Notes: a model not told the origin generated them from the sequence alone. A stretch of DNA of 64,000 nucleotides from an uncultured Cellvibrionales bacterium (GCA_913062605.1 CAJXWQ010000002.1:130761-194760); one strand, 5' to 3'. Positions 1 through 11,540 are shown, counted from the first letter of the stretch. A program made the numbers and translations.

Positions 1-257
1 CGATAGTTCTCAAGATTAGCCGCCTGAAATGCCTTTTCCTCAAACTTTTTCTTCAGCTGTATTTCTTTACCCTTAACCAAGTCAAGCTCTGCATCAAGCT
101 CCTTAATATGGAAGTAGTAGGCTCCTGACAAAACCAACACAAATGCCAGCGCAAATAAGAACAGCCTGATTGGCAATGGCCAAATGCCAATGCCATCATA
201 ATCCAGCTCACCAAACTCAAAATTCTTTACCTGCTGAAAGGATTCGGTCAATGACAT
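1..257 (-). CDS. pilO: Type IV pilus inner-membrane protein PilO, N-terminal part (runs off the window)
   Basis: Too short for the ORF track because it runs off the left edge. Reading back from ATG 257 gives MSLTESFQQVKNFEFGELD, then a hydrophobic stretch (PIRLFLFALAFVLVLSGAYYF) and a charged coiled-coil-like segment. This is the PilO pattern: a short cytoplasmic tail, one membrane segment and a periplasmic coiled coil. PilO pairs with PilN in the inner-membrane alignment complex of type IV pili. GGAGG precedes the start, and the ATG overlaps the pilN stop (ATGA), so translation is coupled. The identification rests on position after pilMN plus topology. Confidence 0.88.
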   Translation of the reverse strand, partial: MSLTESFQQVKNFEFGELDYDGIGIWPLPIRLFLFALAFVLVLSGAYYFHIKELDAELDLVKGKEIQLKKKFEEKAFQAANLENY

Positions 258-841
258 CACGCACCTCCTTCAGCTGGGCCAGTTGATACCGCATCAACTG
301 GAGCTTTTATGATTTTAACTCGCATCTCAAACTGACTACCGTCTTCTCCCAGCGCATCATTATCCTGCACTTTGGTTAAATTGGGCTCAGTAAACTTATA
401 AGATGCATCAAGTCGCCGCATCAGAGAGGACACTCTGTTATTAGACTCGGCAAAGCCTACTAGCGATATCTGGTTACCCTTACGGATCATCTTGGTAAAA
501 TAAACACCATCGGGTACAGCTCGAACAAACTCATCATAAATTTTGACAATTTCAGGCCGGTTACCCTGTAATTCCTGAATAACCTGTATGCGATCTAGTA
601 GGTCCTGACGACGCTTCTTCAACCCTTTTATCTCTGCAACCTGCTTATCCAGTTTAGCAATTTCAGTCTTGAGTAGCTGGTTTCGGCTATTCTGAGACTC
701 GATTTGATTGTTAACCACTCTGTCCCAGCCAAACGCCACCAACACCGCCATGACCAACACAACAACCATCAGAGACAGAAACTCTTTTTTCTTTTCGGTA
801 CGAAACGCTTCGCGCCAAGGGAGTAAATTAATCTTGGCCAT
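257..841 (-). CDS. pilN: Type IV pilus assembly protein PilN
   Basis: PilN bridges cytoplasmic PilM and periplasmic PilO in the type IV pilus machine. The conserved N-terminal motif INLLPWRE, which docks into PilM, is at residues 4-11. A single membrane segment follows at about 25-42, then a coiled coil and a small periplasmic domain. About 194 aa, normal for PilN. The track starts at TTG 850, inside the end of pilM. ATG 841, one base after the pilM stop (TAATATG), gives the usual MAKINLLPW start and is preferred. It is the second gene of a pilM-pilN-pilO operon. Confidence 0.95.
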   Translation of the reverse strand: MAKINLLPWREAFRTEKKKEFLSLMVVVLVMAVLVAFGWDRVVNNQIESQNSRNQLLKTEIAKLDKQVAEIKGLKKRRQDLLDRIQVIQELQGNRPEIVKIYDEFVRAVPDGVYFTKMIRKGNQISLVGFAESNNRVSSLMRRLDASYKFTEPNLTKVQDNDALGEDGSQFEMRVKIIKAPVDAVSTGPAEGGA

Positions 842-842
842 A

Positions 843-1931
<1,089 letters not shown>

Positions 1932-1992
1932 TTACGCAAAGCAACTAATACAGCTTTAACCACTTCCTGCAAGTTTGCAAGTCTGCAAGCAG

Positions 1993-2021
1993 TGTATCGG
2001 CACTTCCTTTAATCCTATAAT
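1993..2021 (+). promoter_or_regulatory. Candidate sigma-70 promoter of the PBP1A gene
   Basis: A perfect -10 hexamer TATAAT lies at 2016-2021, about 28 bases before the mrcA ATG. The -35 position (TGTATC, 17-base spacing) is a weak match. It sits in the 138-base divergent spacer between pilM and mrcA. Call from sequence only. Confidence 0.5.
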
Positions 2022-2048
2022 AGCACGCTGACAAAAACTGGCTAAACC

Positions 2049-4589
2049 ATGAATAGAACTCTTAAACTTTTTAGCTACACCCTTTGGACCGTTTTCGCGG
2101 CCTTAGGTGGCGCCCTCATTATCACTGGCAGCCTATACCTATACCTTAGTCCTAAATTACCCTCAGTTGAAAGTCTTCGTGAGACAAAACTTCAGACACC
2201 TTTGAGAATCTATTCACAAGATTCACAATTAATTGGAGAGTTTGGTGAAAAACGTCGAACGCCAATCAGCTTCAACGACATGCCTCCTTTATATATTAGC
2301 GCACTACTATCAGCAGAAGATGACCGGTTTTACCGCCATGGTGGCGTAGATATTGCGGGCCTACTGCGAGCAGCATCTCAACTCATCACCGCCGGTGAAA
2401 TAAAAACAGGCGGCAGTACTATCACCATGCAAGTTGCCCGCAATTTTTTTCTCTCCCGAAAACAAACCTTCACTAGGAAGTTTAATGAAATATTGCTGGC
2501 ATTGCGCATTGAAGACGAGCTCGATAAAGAAGAAATACTCACCCTCTATGCCAACAAGATCTACCAAGGCAATCGAGCCTATGGGATAGAGGCTGCGGCA
2601 CAGGTCTACTATGGAAAATCTATAAGGGATCTCAGTCTTGCCCAACTGGCAATGATTGCTGGGCTTCCAAAGGCTCCATCTGCCTACAACCCCATCGCCA
2701 ATCCAGATCGCGCACTGATTCGCCGCAACTGGATTCTTAAGCGCATGCTGGGCTTACACCATATCAATAATGAAACGTACACCTTAGCCAGGGCAGAGCC
2801 TGTAACGGCCAGTTATCATGGATATAATCTCGGGCTGAATGCACCTTACGTATCAGAAATTGCACGCAAGGAAATCTTGAAAATGGTCGGCCAAGGCGCT
2901 TACATGGATGGCTACCGCGTCTACACCACCATCAACAGCCAGCTTCAGCTTTCTGCCCAAAATGCTGTTCAGAGCGGCTTGATTGCTTATGACAGTCGTC
3001 ATGGATACCGTGGCCCCGAAAATCAGATTTTAGAAAAAGACCGCTGGCCATCAGTACTGGGCGAAGTACCTGCCTACGGCAACCTTATTCCGGCAATCGT
3101 CGCCCAGGTCAATAAACAATCTCTTGGCATTCAGCTCGCGTCAGGGGACTCGGTAGAAATAACATGGGAAAATGGGCTTAAAGGGCTGCGTCGGTTTAAC
3201 AGCCCCAATAGTCGCTCAGCGCCCATTCAATCTGCCGAAGAGTTATTTACCGCAGGCGACCTCATCAGGGTACGACAACTTGATGATCACTGGCTATTGG
3301 GCCAACTACCCAAGGCCCAAGCAGCTATTGTGGCGCTCAATCCACAAAATGGCGGCATTCAGGCTCTAGTAGGTGGCTTTGACTTTAACCAAAGCAACTT
3401 TAACCGTATCACCCAAGCAGAACGACAACCTGGCTCAAATTTCAAACCCTTTATTTACACCACCGCGTTAGAAAATGGTTTCACCACAGCAAGCATTATC
3501 AATGATGCTCCCGTCGTCTTTGATGACAAACTGCTGGAAAATACTTGGCGACCAGAAAATGATGGCGGCAAATTCTATGGTCCAACCCGTTTCCGTGAGG
3601 CGCTTTACAGGTCTCGCAACCTGATCTCAATACGGATACTGCGAAGCCTTGGCATCAATCAGGCGATTGACGGCTTACAACGCTTTGGTTTCGATGGATC
3701 TGTTTTGCCTCGAGACCTATCCCTTGCACTAGGCAGCCATGCTGTTACCCCTCTGAAAATTGCCACCGGCTATGCCATTCTCGCCAATGGAGGCTATCGG
3801 GTTGAACCCTACCTGATTGATCGGATCGAGGACACAGAAGGCAACATAGTCTATCAAGCAGCCCCTTTGACGGTTTGCCACACCTGCGACCAGGCTTTGG
3901 CGACCACGGGAAATAACAGCATAGCCAACAATGAAATGGCGCAACCAGAAAAAGGAATGACCGCACCAGAAGCGCTATCACAAATGGATGATCTAAATAC
4001 AGAACTCGGAGTAACACAGGCATCTCCAGCTCTACCAACTGACGAAGAGCAACCTACTGAATCATCCCTAGAAAAACTACAGCTACCCGTAGCACCAAGA
4101 ATCATTGAACCCCGGGTAGCTTATCTAATCGACTCCATTCTTAAGGATGTGATCCGAAAAGGAACAGGCAGGCGGGCCCGAGTCTTGGAGCGATCAGATA
4201 TCGGAGGGAAAACCGGCACAACCAATGGCCCAAGAGATGCCTGGTTCTCTGGCTACAGCCCTCATATCGCAGCCACTGCATGGTTAGGCTTTGATGAAAA
4301 CCAACTGCTTGGCCGTGGGGAATACGGCGGATCAGCCGCGCTCCCTATATGGATTGACTTTATGAGAACGGCTCTGGCTGGGAAACAGGAAATTATCAGG
4401 CCACAACCAGAGGGTATTGTTATGGTTCGAATCGACCCAAATACAGGCTTGAGAGTTGGCCCCGAACACGCCAATGCCATGTTTGAGATCTTCCGCAAGG
4501 AACATGTTCCCGCAATGGCCAGCAGCAACCCATTCACAACCAATAACAAAACTTCATCTGAAGGAACACGCCCCGAAGACTTGTTCTAG
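2049..4589 (+). CDS. mrcA: Penicillin-binding protein 1A (bifunctional glycosyltransferase/transpeptidase)
   Basis: Class A PBP that polymerises and cross-links peptidoglycan at the outer face of the inner membrane. One membrane anchor lies at residues ~10-35. The GT51 domain follows, with catalytic Glu90 in the AEDDRFYRHGG motif and the GGSTITMQ motif. After an OB-like linker, the transpeptidase domain has SNFK (SxxK) near residue 462, a later SRN motif, and KTGTT near residue 720. At 846 aa it matches PBP1A of pseudomonads (ponA/mrcA). A stretch rich in Gln/Glu/Pro at about 630-690 lies between the SRN and KTG motifs. It is divergent from pilM and followed by yrfG. Confidence 0.97.
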   Translation: MNRTLKLFSYTLWTVFAALGGALIITGSLYLYLSPKLPSVESLRETKLQTPLRIYSQDSQLIGEFGEKRRTPISFNDMPPLYISALLSAEDDRFYRHGGVDIAGLLRAASQLITAGEIKTGGSTITMQVARNFFLSRKQTFTRKFNEILLALRIEDELDKEEILTLYANKIYQGNRAYGIEAAAQVYYGKSIRDLSLAQLAMIAGLPKAPSAYNPIANPDRALIRRNWILKRMLGLHHINNETYTLARAEPVTASYHGYNLGLNAPYVSEIARKEILKMVGQGAYMDGYRVYTTINSQLQLSAQNAVQSGLIAYDSRHGYRGPENQILEKDRWPSVLGEVPAYGNLIPAIVAQVNKQSLGIQLASGDSVEITWENGLKGLRRFNSPNSRSAPIQSAEELFTAGDLIRVRQLDDHWLLGQLPKAQAAIVALNPQNGGIQALVGGFDFNQSNFNRITQAERQPGSNFKPFIYTTALENGFTTASIINDAPVVFDDKLLENTWRPENDGGKFYGPTRFREALYRSRNLISIRILRSLGINQAIDGLQRFGFDGSVLPRDLSLALGSHAVTPLKIATGYAILANGGYRVEPYLIDRIEDTEGNIVYQAAPLTVCHTCDQALATTGNNSIANNEMAQPEKGMTAPEALSQMDDLNTELGVTQASPALPTDEEQPTESSLEKLQLPVAPRIIEPRVAYLIDSILKDVIRKGTGRRARVLERSDIGGKTGTTNGPRDAWFSGYSPHIAATAWLGFDENQLLGRGEYGGSAALPIWIDFMRTALAGKQEIIRPQPEGIVMVRIDPNTGLRVGPEHANAMFEIFRKEHVPAMASSNPFTTNNKTSSEGTRPEDLF

Positions 4590-4752
4590 CGATGAAGGCC
4601 ATCTATGACAACTACTAAGAGATCAACCCTATAATAAGGGTCGCTCTCGATAAAGAACCACCGAGCTTTCTCGAGGCAGGTGTCGCTTCAATATAACGGT
4701 CTTTGTGGGCATACTTGATAACCCGGAAAAACGCTGATGCACTACCTATAAC

Positions 4753-5413
4753 CGTGAAAATTGACTGGAATAACATAGACACCGTGCTGCTGGATATGGA
4801 TGGCACCCTGCTGGATTTACACTTTGACAATTTTTTCTGGCTCACCCACTTACCAAAGCGTTATGCCGAGCACCACAACCTCTGCCCAAACAAGGCGACA
4901 GGGGAACTCCATGGCCGCTTTAATGATAAACGAGGCACTCTAGACTGGTACTGTCTGGAATATTGGTCCAGAGAACTGTCTGTCAACATTCGTCAGTTAA
5001 AAGAAGAAATCGACCATCTAATTCAAGAACGTCCCTTTGTACTGGAATTTCTGCAACAACTTGGAGCCTCTGGCAAGCAACGTGTACTGGTCACTAATGC
5101 TCACCCCCTCAGCTTAGAACTAAAACTCTCTGCCACCAGTATTGGAGGGCTATTGGATCATGTCTACTCATCACACGAGTTTGGCCAACCCAAAGAATCG
5201 CAACTATTTTGGCAGGCGCTGGCCGAACAACAGCATTTTGATCCCCGTCGAACCTTGTTTATCGATGATTCAATCGATGTGCTCCATTCAGCACAACAAT
5301 ATGGCATTGCACACTTGCTTGGAATTAATCAGCCAGATAGCAAACAAGACCCAAGAACAATAGATGAGTTTCAATCCATCACCCATTTTGATGAGATTTT
5401 CCCCAATGGCTAA
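4753..5413 (+). CDS. yrfG: HAD-family GMP/IMP 5'-nucleotidase YrfG-like
   Basis: HAD phosphatase that dephosphorylates purine nucleotides (GMP/IMP in the E. coli homologue). HAD motif I is DMDGTLLD at residues 11-18, motif II is VTNAHP, and motif IV is LFIDDSIDV. The track begins at TTG 4703, but the family start (short, then TVLLDMDGTLLDLHFDN) fits GTG 4753. No strong ribosome site is visible there. TATAAT at 4630-4635 may belong to its promoter. The last 8 bases overlap hslR, so the two are probably co-translated, as in many gammaproteobacteria. Confidence 0.9.
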
Positions 5414-5813
5414 ACGCGGCATTGATCATCAAAAGGTACGCCTGGATAAATGGCTGTGGGCAGCCCGGTTTTTTAAAACCCGCGCCCAGGCAAAAACTGC
5501 TATTGAAGGGGGGAAAATACACGTTGATGCTCAACGAGCCAAACCAAGCAAGGAAGCAATTCTGGGTGCAACCATTAAAATTCGTCAAGGGTGGGATGAA
5601 AAGACGATTGTAGTTGACAATATATCGGACCAACGCCGTGGCGCTACCGAAGCAGCTGTACTTTATACCGAGACGACCGAAAGTATCGCCCTGCGCGAGC
5701 AACGTACTGCCGAACGAAAGGCATCAAATCAATCCCTTTCATATCAAGACCAACGCCCAAACAAAAAGCAGCGGCGTCAGATTCACCGTTTCAAGGAGGA
5801 TAACCAATCATGA
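5406..5813 (+). CDS. hslR: Ribosome-associated heat shock protein Hsp15 (S4 domain)
   Basis: Hsp15 binds the 50S subunit carrying nascent chain and peptidyl-tRNA and helps recycle stalled large subunits. The S4 RNA-binding domain is at the start (VRLDKWLWAARFFKTRAQA), with the typical GGKIHVD turn, and the tail is basic and Lys/Arg-rich. The track starts at 5364 inside yrfG. ATG 5406 (MAKRGIDHQKVRLDKW) gives the normal ~135 aa length and is preferred. The stop overlaps the next gene as ATGA. Confidence 0.94.
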   Translation: MAKRGIDHQKVRLDKWLWAARFFKTRAQAKTAIEGGKIHVDAQRAKPSKEAILGATIKIRQGWDEKTIVVDNISDQRRGATEAAVLYTETTESIALREQRTAERKASNQSLSYQDQRPNKKQRRQIHRFKEDNQS

Positions 5814-6247
5814 AGCTTGTTATTGCTATCGGCCTGCTCTTATTAATGCCGACAAGTTTTGCCGAAATCTATCGCTGGGTAGACAGTAATGGAAAGCTTC
5901 ATTTTTCAGATCAACCGCCAGAGGACTCAACCATTTCAGAAGAGGTATCTTCCAAGATGTCACCTATCAACCGCGACTCCAGTGCTGAAGAAACCGAAAA
6001 ATTGCAGCAGGTTTTTCAAGGGGAAACCCCTGAAGAGCAAGCCTTCCACCAGCAGCAAAAGACACAACAACAACGTCAGAATCAAAGTACAGAAAGGGCT
6101 TGCCAACAGGCCAACTATAACCTGCGAATACTTAAAGGTCGGGTGTATTTTGAAGACGCTGATGGCAATGAAATAATGGTCACTGAAGAACAACGTGAAC
6201 AGCGCGCAAATCAGCTGGCAGAAGAAATCAGGCGGCACTGCACGTAA
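5810..6247 (+). CDS. DUF4124-domain secreted protein
   Basis: Small exported protein of unknown function. A signal peptide (MKLVIAIGLLLLMPTSFA) is followed directly by the DUF4124 core EIYRWVDSNGKLHFSDQPP, then a Gln/Glu-rich, probably coiled region. A strong AAGGAGG site precedes the start, and the ATG overlaps the hslR stop (ATGA), so it is the third gene of the yrfG-hslR unit. A second DUF4124 protein lies at 61131. Confidence 0.85.
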   Translation: MKLVIAIGLLLLMPTSFAEIYRWVDSNGKLHFSDQPPEDSTISEEVSSKMSPINRDSSAEETEKLQQVFQGETPEEQAFHQQQKTQQQRQNQSTERACQQANYNLRILKGRVYFEDADGNEIMVTEEQREQRANQLAEEIRRHCT

Positions 6248-6384
6248 CACCAAAACACTGGCTTCTAGAGGCCAAAAACCTAGAGAGAACAAGACTCATA
6301 TACAATTCTGGGTCCCGAAGCCTGCTGGACAAGCTTCCAAAAGTACCCTAAATTTCGCGCCCCGCGTTCACAGGAACAAAGACC

Positions 6385-7290
6385 ATGTCGCACACCGACC
6401 AGCTTCAGCGCTTTATCTTCGAGCACTCGGATATTCGCGGTGAAGTACTGACGCTAGAAAAAAGTTATCAGGATGTGCTTGCCAATGGTGACTACCCCGA
6501 AACAATTCAGCAGCTACTGGGCCAATTTCTTGCCGCCGCAGGGCTGCTCAGTGCCACATTAAAGTTTGATGGGGTTATAACCCTACAAGCTCAAGGCTCA
6601 GGGCCACTATCATTGATAATGGCCGACTGCACCCGCCATCACAACCTCAGAGCGATTGCCCAATTCGATCCCGACCGACTGTACGACAGTAGCGCCTCTC
6701 TTACTGACCTCATTGGCGAGGGCACACTGACACTGACCATTGACCCCAGCCAAGGAGAGCGCTATCAAGGGGTGGTTCCCCTAGAGTCAGATTCTCTGGC
6801 CACATGCCTAGAAGATTATTTTGAAAGATCAGAACAACTGGCCACACGCATCTGGCTAAGCGCTGATATTCAAAACAGCTCTATTCACAACACTGCGCCC
6901 AGAGCTGCAGGCTTACTGCTTCAGGCGCTACCAAATCAATTAGAGCTGAGCCCAGAAGAAAACCGACAACTGTGGGATCACGCCATCCAGCTGGCCGATA
7001 CCATTACAGAAGAAGAGCAGCTGACACTCAGCCATGAAGAGCAACTTTACCGCTTATTTCACCAGGATGAATTACGGCTATTTGAACCAAACCCGGTACA
7101 GTTTTTCTGTAGTTGCTCAGAGGGCCGATTTGCCAATGTGCTGCTCTCTCTCGGCCACGAAGAACTCGATAGCATCTTGGAAGAACAGGGTATTATTTCT
7201 ATTAATTGCCAATTCTGCCATCAACAATATCGCTTCAATGATAAAGATATAGCAGAACTCTTTGGTGAAAACCCACCAATGCTCCACTAG
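6385..7290 (+). CDS. hslO: Redox-regulated chaperone Hsp33
   Basis: Hsp33 is a cytoplasmic holdase switched on by oxidation of a four-cysteine zinc centre. The zinc motif is visible near the C-terminus: CSC at about residues 239-241 and CQFC about 32 residues later (CxC...CxxC). Upstream is the normal Hsp33 fold with [10 protein letters not shown] and an [10 protein letters not shown] helix. The 301-aa length is typical. The start ATG 6385 gives the usual short N-terminus. It lies upstream of pckA on the same strand; hslO-pckA pairs are common in gammaproteobacteria. Confidence 0.96.
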   Translation: MSHTDQLQRFIFEHSDIRGEVLTLEKSYQDVLANGDYPETIQQLLGQFLAAAGLLSATLKFDGVITLQAQGSGPLSLIMADCTRHHNLRAIAQFDPDRLYDSSASLTDLIGEGTLTLTIDPSQGERYQGVVPLESDSLATCLEDYFERSEQLATRIWLSADIQNSSIHNTAPRAAGLLLQALPNQLELSPEENRQLWDHAIQLADTITEEEQLTLSHEEQLYRLFHQDELRLFEPNPVQFFCSCSEGRFANVLLSLGHEELDSILEEQGIISINCQFCHQQYRFNDKDIAELFGENPPMLH

Positions 7291-7399
7291 TGGATATTTT
7301 TCTGGCATAATTGCCACCCTTTTTTGCCCAGCTGGGCATAGAAAGTCAACCGAACTAAACATAGAAAACGAACAGAACTACCCTGACAGGACAATACTG

Positions 7400-8959
7400 A
7401 TGACGCAAATCGAAGATTCTGCTGTGAATGTTTACACCGACTTGTGCTCTGCCGAGCTAATAGAGCTGGCACTACAAAATGGCGAAGGTCACCTTACTGA
7501 CACCGGCGCCCTCCTTTCTGTTACGGGTAAGCGCACTGGTCGCTCACCCGCCGACCGATTTATTGTAGAAGAGCCCAGCAGCCAGGATGATATCAACTGG
7601 GGACCTGTAAACCGCCCCTTTGCTCAAGATAAATTTAATGCTTTGTGGGAACGTGTAGCAACCCATTTGGCCGAACAAGACCGTTATGTTTCTCACCTTC
7701 ATGTTGGGCAGGATCCTGAACACTACCTGCCAGTAAAAGTGACCACTGAAACAGCTTGGCACAACCTGTTTGGCCGCAACATGTTTATTCGCCCGGAGAA
7801 ATACAACCCTTCCAACAAAGAGCCTTGGAAGATTCTCCATGCAGCTAACTTTGTCTGTGACCCAGAGAGAGATGGCACCAATAGTGAAGCTGTAGGCATC
7901 ATTAACTTTGCTCAACGCAAGGTACTGATCGCCGGTTTGAAATATGCGGGCGAAATGAAAAAAGCCATGTTTTCTGTACAAAATTTCTTACTACCAGAAA
8001 AAGACGTTATGCCCATGCATTGCGCCGCCAATGTTGGCGGTGCCGGTGACGTATGCCTATTCTTTGGCCTTTCTGGCACAGGTAAGACGACACTCTCTGC
8101 CGATCCTGAACGCTATCTGATCGGTGATGATGAACACGGCTGGTCAAAAGGTGCTGTGTTCAATATGGAAGGTGGGTGCTATGCAAAAACCATCAACCTG
8201 AGTCGAATAAATGAACCGGTTATCTGGGAAGCTATCCGTTTTGGTGCCATTGTAGAAAATGTTGCTACTGATGATAACCGCACCGCAGATTATGACGATA
8301 CCAGCCTGACTGAAAACGGACGCTGTAGCTACCCGCTTGAACATGTAGAAATGCGCTCTGAGCACAATCGTGCAGGTGAACCTAAAAATGTCATCTTCCT
8401 GACGTGCGATGTCTCTGGTGTTTTACCTCCCGTGTCCATCCTCTCTAAGGAAGCCGCGGCCTATCACTTCCTCAGTGGCTACACCGCCCGTGTTGGATCA
8501 ACTGAAATGGGTGCCGCTGCCGGTATTCAGCTGGCTTTTTCCACCTGTTTCGGTGCGCCCTTTATGCCTCGCCCCGCAAATGTTTATGCCGAATTGCTCA
8601 TGAAACAAATCGAGGACTTCGGTAGCCGTGTCTATCTGGTGAACACTGGCTGGACTGGTGGATCTGGTGCACCTGGTGCCGCCGGGTCACGATTCCCAAT
8701 TCCTGTGACACGGGGCATTGTCGCTGCTATTCAGAATGGTGATTTAGAAAATGTGGCAACAGAGCATCTATCAGGGCTCAACCTGGAAATACCAACTAGT
8801 GTTCCTGGCGTAGACAGTCGTTACCTTAACCCACGTGAAACCTGGGAAGACAAGTCTGCCTATGACGAACAAGCTGCCAAACTGGCAAAATTGTTTGTTG
8901 AAAACATTCAAAAATTTGATGTTTCAGAGAGTGTTCTCAACGCGGGCCCTCAACTTTAA
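7400..8959 (+). CDS. pckA: Phosphoenolpyruvate carboxykinase (ATP)
   Basis: Converts oxaloacetate and ATP to phosphoenolpyruvate, the entry step of gluconeogenesis. It has the kinase P-loop [11 protein letters not shown] near residue 222, the metal-binding LIGDDEHGW, and the adenine-site stretch NTGWTGGSG. The track start at 7262 lies inside hslO. ATG 7400 follows an AGGA and gives a 519-aa protein with the usual N-terminus, so it is preferred. A strong terminator follows. Confidence 0.97.
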   Translation: MTQIEDSAVNVYTDLCSAELIELALQNGEGHLTDTGALLSVTGKRTGRSPADRFIVEEPSSQDDINWGPVNRPFAQDKFNALWERVATHLAEQDRYVSHLHVGQDPEHYLPVKVTTETAWHNLFGRNMFIRPEKYNPSNKEPWKILHAANFVCDPERDGTNSEAVGIINFAQRKVLIAGLKYAGEMKKAMFSVQNFLLPEKDVMPMHCAANVGGAGDVCLFFGLSGTGKTTLSADPERYLIGDDEHGWSKGAVFNMEGGCYAKTINLSRINEPVIWEAIRFGAIVENVATDDNRTADYDDTSLTENGRCSYPLEHVEMRSEHNRAGEPKNVIFLTCDVSGVLPPVSILSKEAAAYHFLSGYTARVGSTEMGAAAGIQLAFSTCFGAPFMPRPANVYAELLMKQIEDFGSRVYLVNTGWTGGSGAPGAAGSRFPIPVTRGIVAAIQNGDLENVATEHLSGLNLEIPTSVPGVDSRYLNPRETWEDKSAYDEQAAKLAKLFVENIQKFDVSESVLNAGPQL

Positions 8960-8990
8960 TTATTGAGCACGCCGCAAGTAAACACCCAAT

Positions 8991-9020
8991 AAAAAAGGCG
9001 CCTTTACGGCGCCTTTTTTA
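8991..9020. terminator. Rho-independent terminator shared by pckA and hemY
   Basis: A 6-bp GGCGCC/GGCGCC stem with a TTTAC loop is flanked by a run of A on the left and T on the right. It can therefore end transcription from both converging genes. Confidence 0.9.
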
Positions 9021-9042
9021 TTACTCACTCATAATCTAGCTT

Positions 9043-10251
9043 TTAACCATGAGTGCTAAGCATTAAACCCTGCTGGTAATACTGAGCACTCTTTTCATGC
9101 TCACCCAACTGCACCATCAATCGAGCCAATTCTGCATAGGCGTCAGGCTGGGCCCTCAACACCAGAGCGCTTTCCAGATAATCCCTAGCCTTCCCCCATA
9201 ACTGATTACGCTGACTCAGACGCCCTAGCGCTAACATCAGCTCTGGGTCATTAGGGCGCTCACGAAGCCAGGCTTCTGCAATGATCAGTTGTTTCTGTGG
9301 GTCATCTCCACCCACAATGCCATACAGCCTCACCAAGGCATCATCCCAATTGGACTTCAACGCCTTGCGTAAAAGGCTTTCAGCCAAATTCGACTCACCC
9401 AACTGATGTAAGCTGGAAATATACGATAGAAGGACCTGTTTCTCTGCCCTAATACCTCCTGGCATTTCTTGCCATAATTGGACGAGTGCTTCAGTGTCTT
9501 CTGTTTTACCACTGCGTTTGGCTTGAGCAGCAAGCGCTACCATCAATGAAGAATAAACCTCAGACTCAACCCTTAACAAGTTCGGCTTGTCATACACCTT
9601 GAAGCGTCTAAGATCTGGCAACAGCTTTTCAAGACTTCGCCAATCTTTCAAACCACGATGAGTACTTTCCAGTAGACGCAACACCAACGGGTGGTCGGGC
9701 ACACTTTGATGAAGCCGCTGTAATATAGCGAGAGCTTCCTCATAACGCTTATCGTGCAAATACATTTTCGCCTGAGCCAGGCCGATAGCCAGCTCGCCAC
9801 CTGGTGCCACCTGTTCTGCTTTTACCAATAGGCGATTAGCATCTTCCTTATCACCCAATTCGTAGGCCGCATTGGCGGCAGCCAGATAATTGACCAAGGG
9901 CATATCTGAATATTTTGCTGCTCGCTTGAGGCTATTACGCGCCTGGCTCCAGCGGCCCTCAATAAACTGTAACAACCCTTTGGCTGTGCGCTTACGGTAT
10001 CGCCGCTCCCGGACAGAAACACGATTTCTAAAAAATTTCTGCCCTGGCTCAATCATAATCCGCAACAGATACTTTAATAACTGCACGAGAACCCACAACA
10101 CCAACACCAACAGCACCAGCGTCCAAAGGCTCATATCAATCGTGTAATTGCCAAAGGCAATCAGGACATAGCCACTACTTTCCAGCATCTGCCAAGCCAC
10201 AAAACCACCGATGAAGGTGATCAAGGCAACGATCAATAGCAACATTCTCAC
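9043..10251 (-). CDS. hemY: HemY-type membrane protein with TPR repeats (haem locus)
   Basis: Proteobacterial HemY (not the Gram-positive protoporphyrinogen oxidase of that name). The role is uncertain, but it is always linked to haem synthesis. Two N-terminal hydrophobic helices (residues ~2-20 and 40-65) precede a long TPR-like domain (LAAANAAYELGDKEDANRLL, LMLALGRLSQRNQLWGKARDYLESAL). At 402 aa it is the usual length. The start overlaps the hemX stop by four bases, so it is the last gene of hemC-hemD-hemX-hemY. Confidence 0.93.
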   Translation of the reverse strand: MRMLLLIVALITFIGGFVAWQMLESSGYVLIAFGNYTIDMSLWTLVLLVLVLWVLVQLLKYLLRIMIEPGQKFFRNRVSVRERRYRKRTAKGLLQFIEGRWSQARNSLKRAAKYSDMPLVNYLAAANAAYELGDKEDANRLLVKAEQVAPGGELAIGLAQAKMYLHDKRYEEALAILQRLHQSVPDHPLVLRLLESTHRGLKDWRSLEKLLPDLRRFKVYDKPNLLRVESEVYSSLMVALAAQAKRSGKTEDTEALVQLWQEMPGGIRAEKQVLLSYISSLHQLGESNLAESLLRKALKSNWDDALVRLYGIVGGDDPQKQLIIAEAWLRERPNDPELMLALGRLSQRNQLWGKARDYLESALVLRAQPDAYAELARLMVQLGEHEKSAQYYQQGLMLSTHG

Positions 10252-11540
10252 TGCTGCTCTCCATTGGACTCTTCCGTGCCATCGACGGTGTGACGCTTAT
10301 GCCTGATATCAATATAGTCTCTCAGAGACTCGAGCCCACCTGAAATATCGGGCAATTGCTGAACGACATTTTGTTGTTCCAGTTGCGACAATTGTTCAAC
10401 TAGTTGGCTGGCCCCGTCGTTCAGCTCAAAGTAATCACCTAACCATTTTTTAGCCTTAGCCAAGCTGGTCCGATAAACAGCCTGCTCTTCCCTCAGCAAA
10501 GCCAACTGCGCCTGCTCCAGCATCATGCCAAGATTATGACGAAGGAACTGATTTTCCTCAGGAGACAACAATGGCTCAAGTGGCACATTCCTGCGTCTTA
10601 CCCGTATCAGCTCACTAACACCATCTACAGCCTGATAAAAGCCCTTCAATAACTGGCCCCGCCAGCTATCATCAATAACACTATCCGTCTCAACCGTTAC
10701 TCTGTCGCCCTCCAACAACTCAGGGGCAATCAGGGGCAACTGTACCAGCTGTTCAGATAGCGCATTTAGCCGCAGATAGAACCCTTCCCTATCTACGCCC
10801 GGTGCCATCCGCAATGAGGTGATACTTTTTGCCAGAGCCTCTCGAACTGCCAATAGATCTACTTCATCCAGATCTCTTAGAATTTCATCCGCAGTGATCA
10901 GCAGTACTGTGGCATTTTTTGTATTTCGTTCGGTGACCAGGCGCTGGTTAGCAAGGCGAATCAGATATTCAGCCTCAGCCAACAACCAGTCTGCTCGAGA
11001 AGTGGTGGAGAGCTCACGCAAACGCCGAGCGTGGCTATTAATGTTCAACTGCAACTCAGAGGCGGTCTGGCTCAATGCAGCCTGCTGATTTTGTCGCTCG
11101 CGCCGCTCCTCTGCCAATTGCTCCTCAAGGCGCTGAATATCTGCCTGCTGACTGGCCAGATTTTCCCAGACAAGCGGTTCCTTCTGTTGCAACTGATGTT
11201 GTAACTGATAGAACCACCAACCCGCCACACCCAAGCCAGAAATAGCCAGCAACAAAAATAGCACCATCAAAGACATCAAAATTGGTCGGCCACCTGATGA
11301 CTTCTTCCCAGTCAATGGCTTTTTCTGAGCCACTGGTTTCTCCGAGGATGGAGCATTTTTCTTTATGGGTGCTTTAGATTCTGATGTTGAGGCTTTGCTC
11401 GGGTTAGCAACCGCCTCGGGCTGAGACTCATTCTTATGCTGGGGTACTGATACAGGCTCAACTACTTCTTCCCCAGTACTTTTTTTATCTTCCGCACCAT
11501 TACCGGTACTGTTGTTACCACTACTCTTCTCGTTATCCAC
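10248..11540 (-). CDS. hemX: HemX-family membrane protein
   Basis: Inner-membrane protein of the haem operon, historically labelled uroporphyrinogen-III methyltransferase but lacking the SAM-methyltransferase motifs. The N-terminal ~85 residues are Ser/Lys/Pro-rich and probably disordered. One membrane segment follows (LMVLFLLLAISGLGVAGWWFY), then a coiled coil (QQADIQRLEEQLAEERRERQ) and the helical HemX domain. 430 aa. A 198-base gap separates it from hemD, so it may also have its own promoter. Confidence 0.9.
   Translation of the reverse strand: MDNEKSSGNNSTGNGAEDKKSTGEEVVEPVSVPQHKNESQPEAVANPSKASTSESKAPIKKNAPSSEKPVAQKKPLTGKKSSGGRPILMSLMVLFLLLAISGLGVAGWWFYQLQHQLQQKEPLVWENLASQQADIQRLEEQLAEERRERQNQQAALSQTASELQLNINSHARRLRELSTTSRADWLLAEAEYLIRLANQRLVTERNTKNATVLLITADEILRDLDEVDLLAVREALAKSITSLRMAPGVDREGFYLRLNALSEQLVQLPLIAPELLEGDRVTVETDSVIDDSWRGQLLKGFYQAVDGVSELIRVRRRNVPLEPLLSPEENQFLRHNLGMMLEQAQLALLREEQAVYRTSLAKAKKWLGDYFELNDGASQLVEQLSQLEQQNVVQQLPDISGGLESLRDYIDIRHKRHTVDGTEESNGEQQ

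Noticed and set aside
3729-4105. Several overlapping minus-strand ORFs (71-97 aa) inside the PBP1A gene
   Set aside because: Shadows of a long conserved gene; no motif, no ribosome site, low-complexity composition.
4590-4752. Remnant of nudE, which precedes yrfG in many gammaproteobacteria
   Set aside because: No frame on either strand shows Nudix or NudE-like residues; only a TATAAT-containing inverted repeat is visible.
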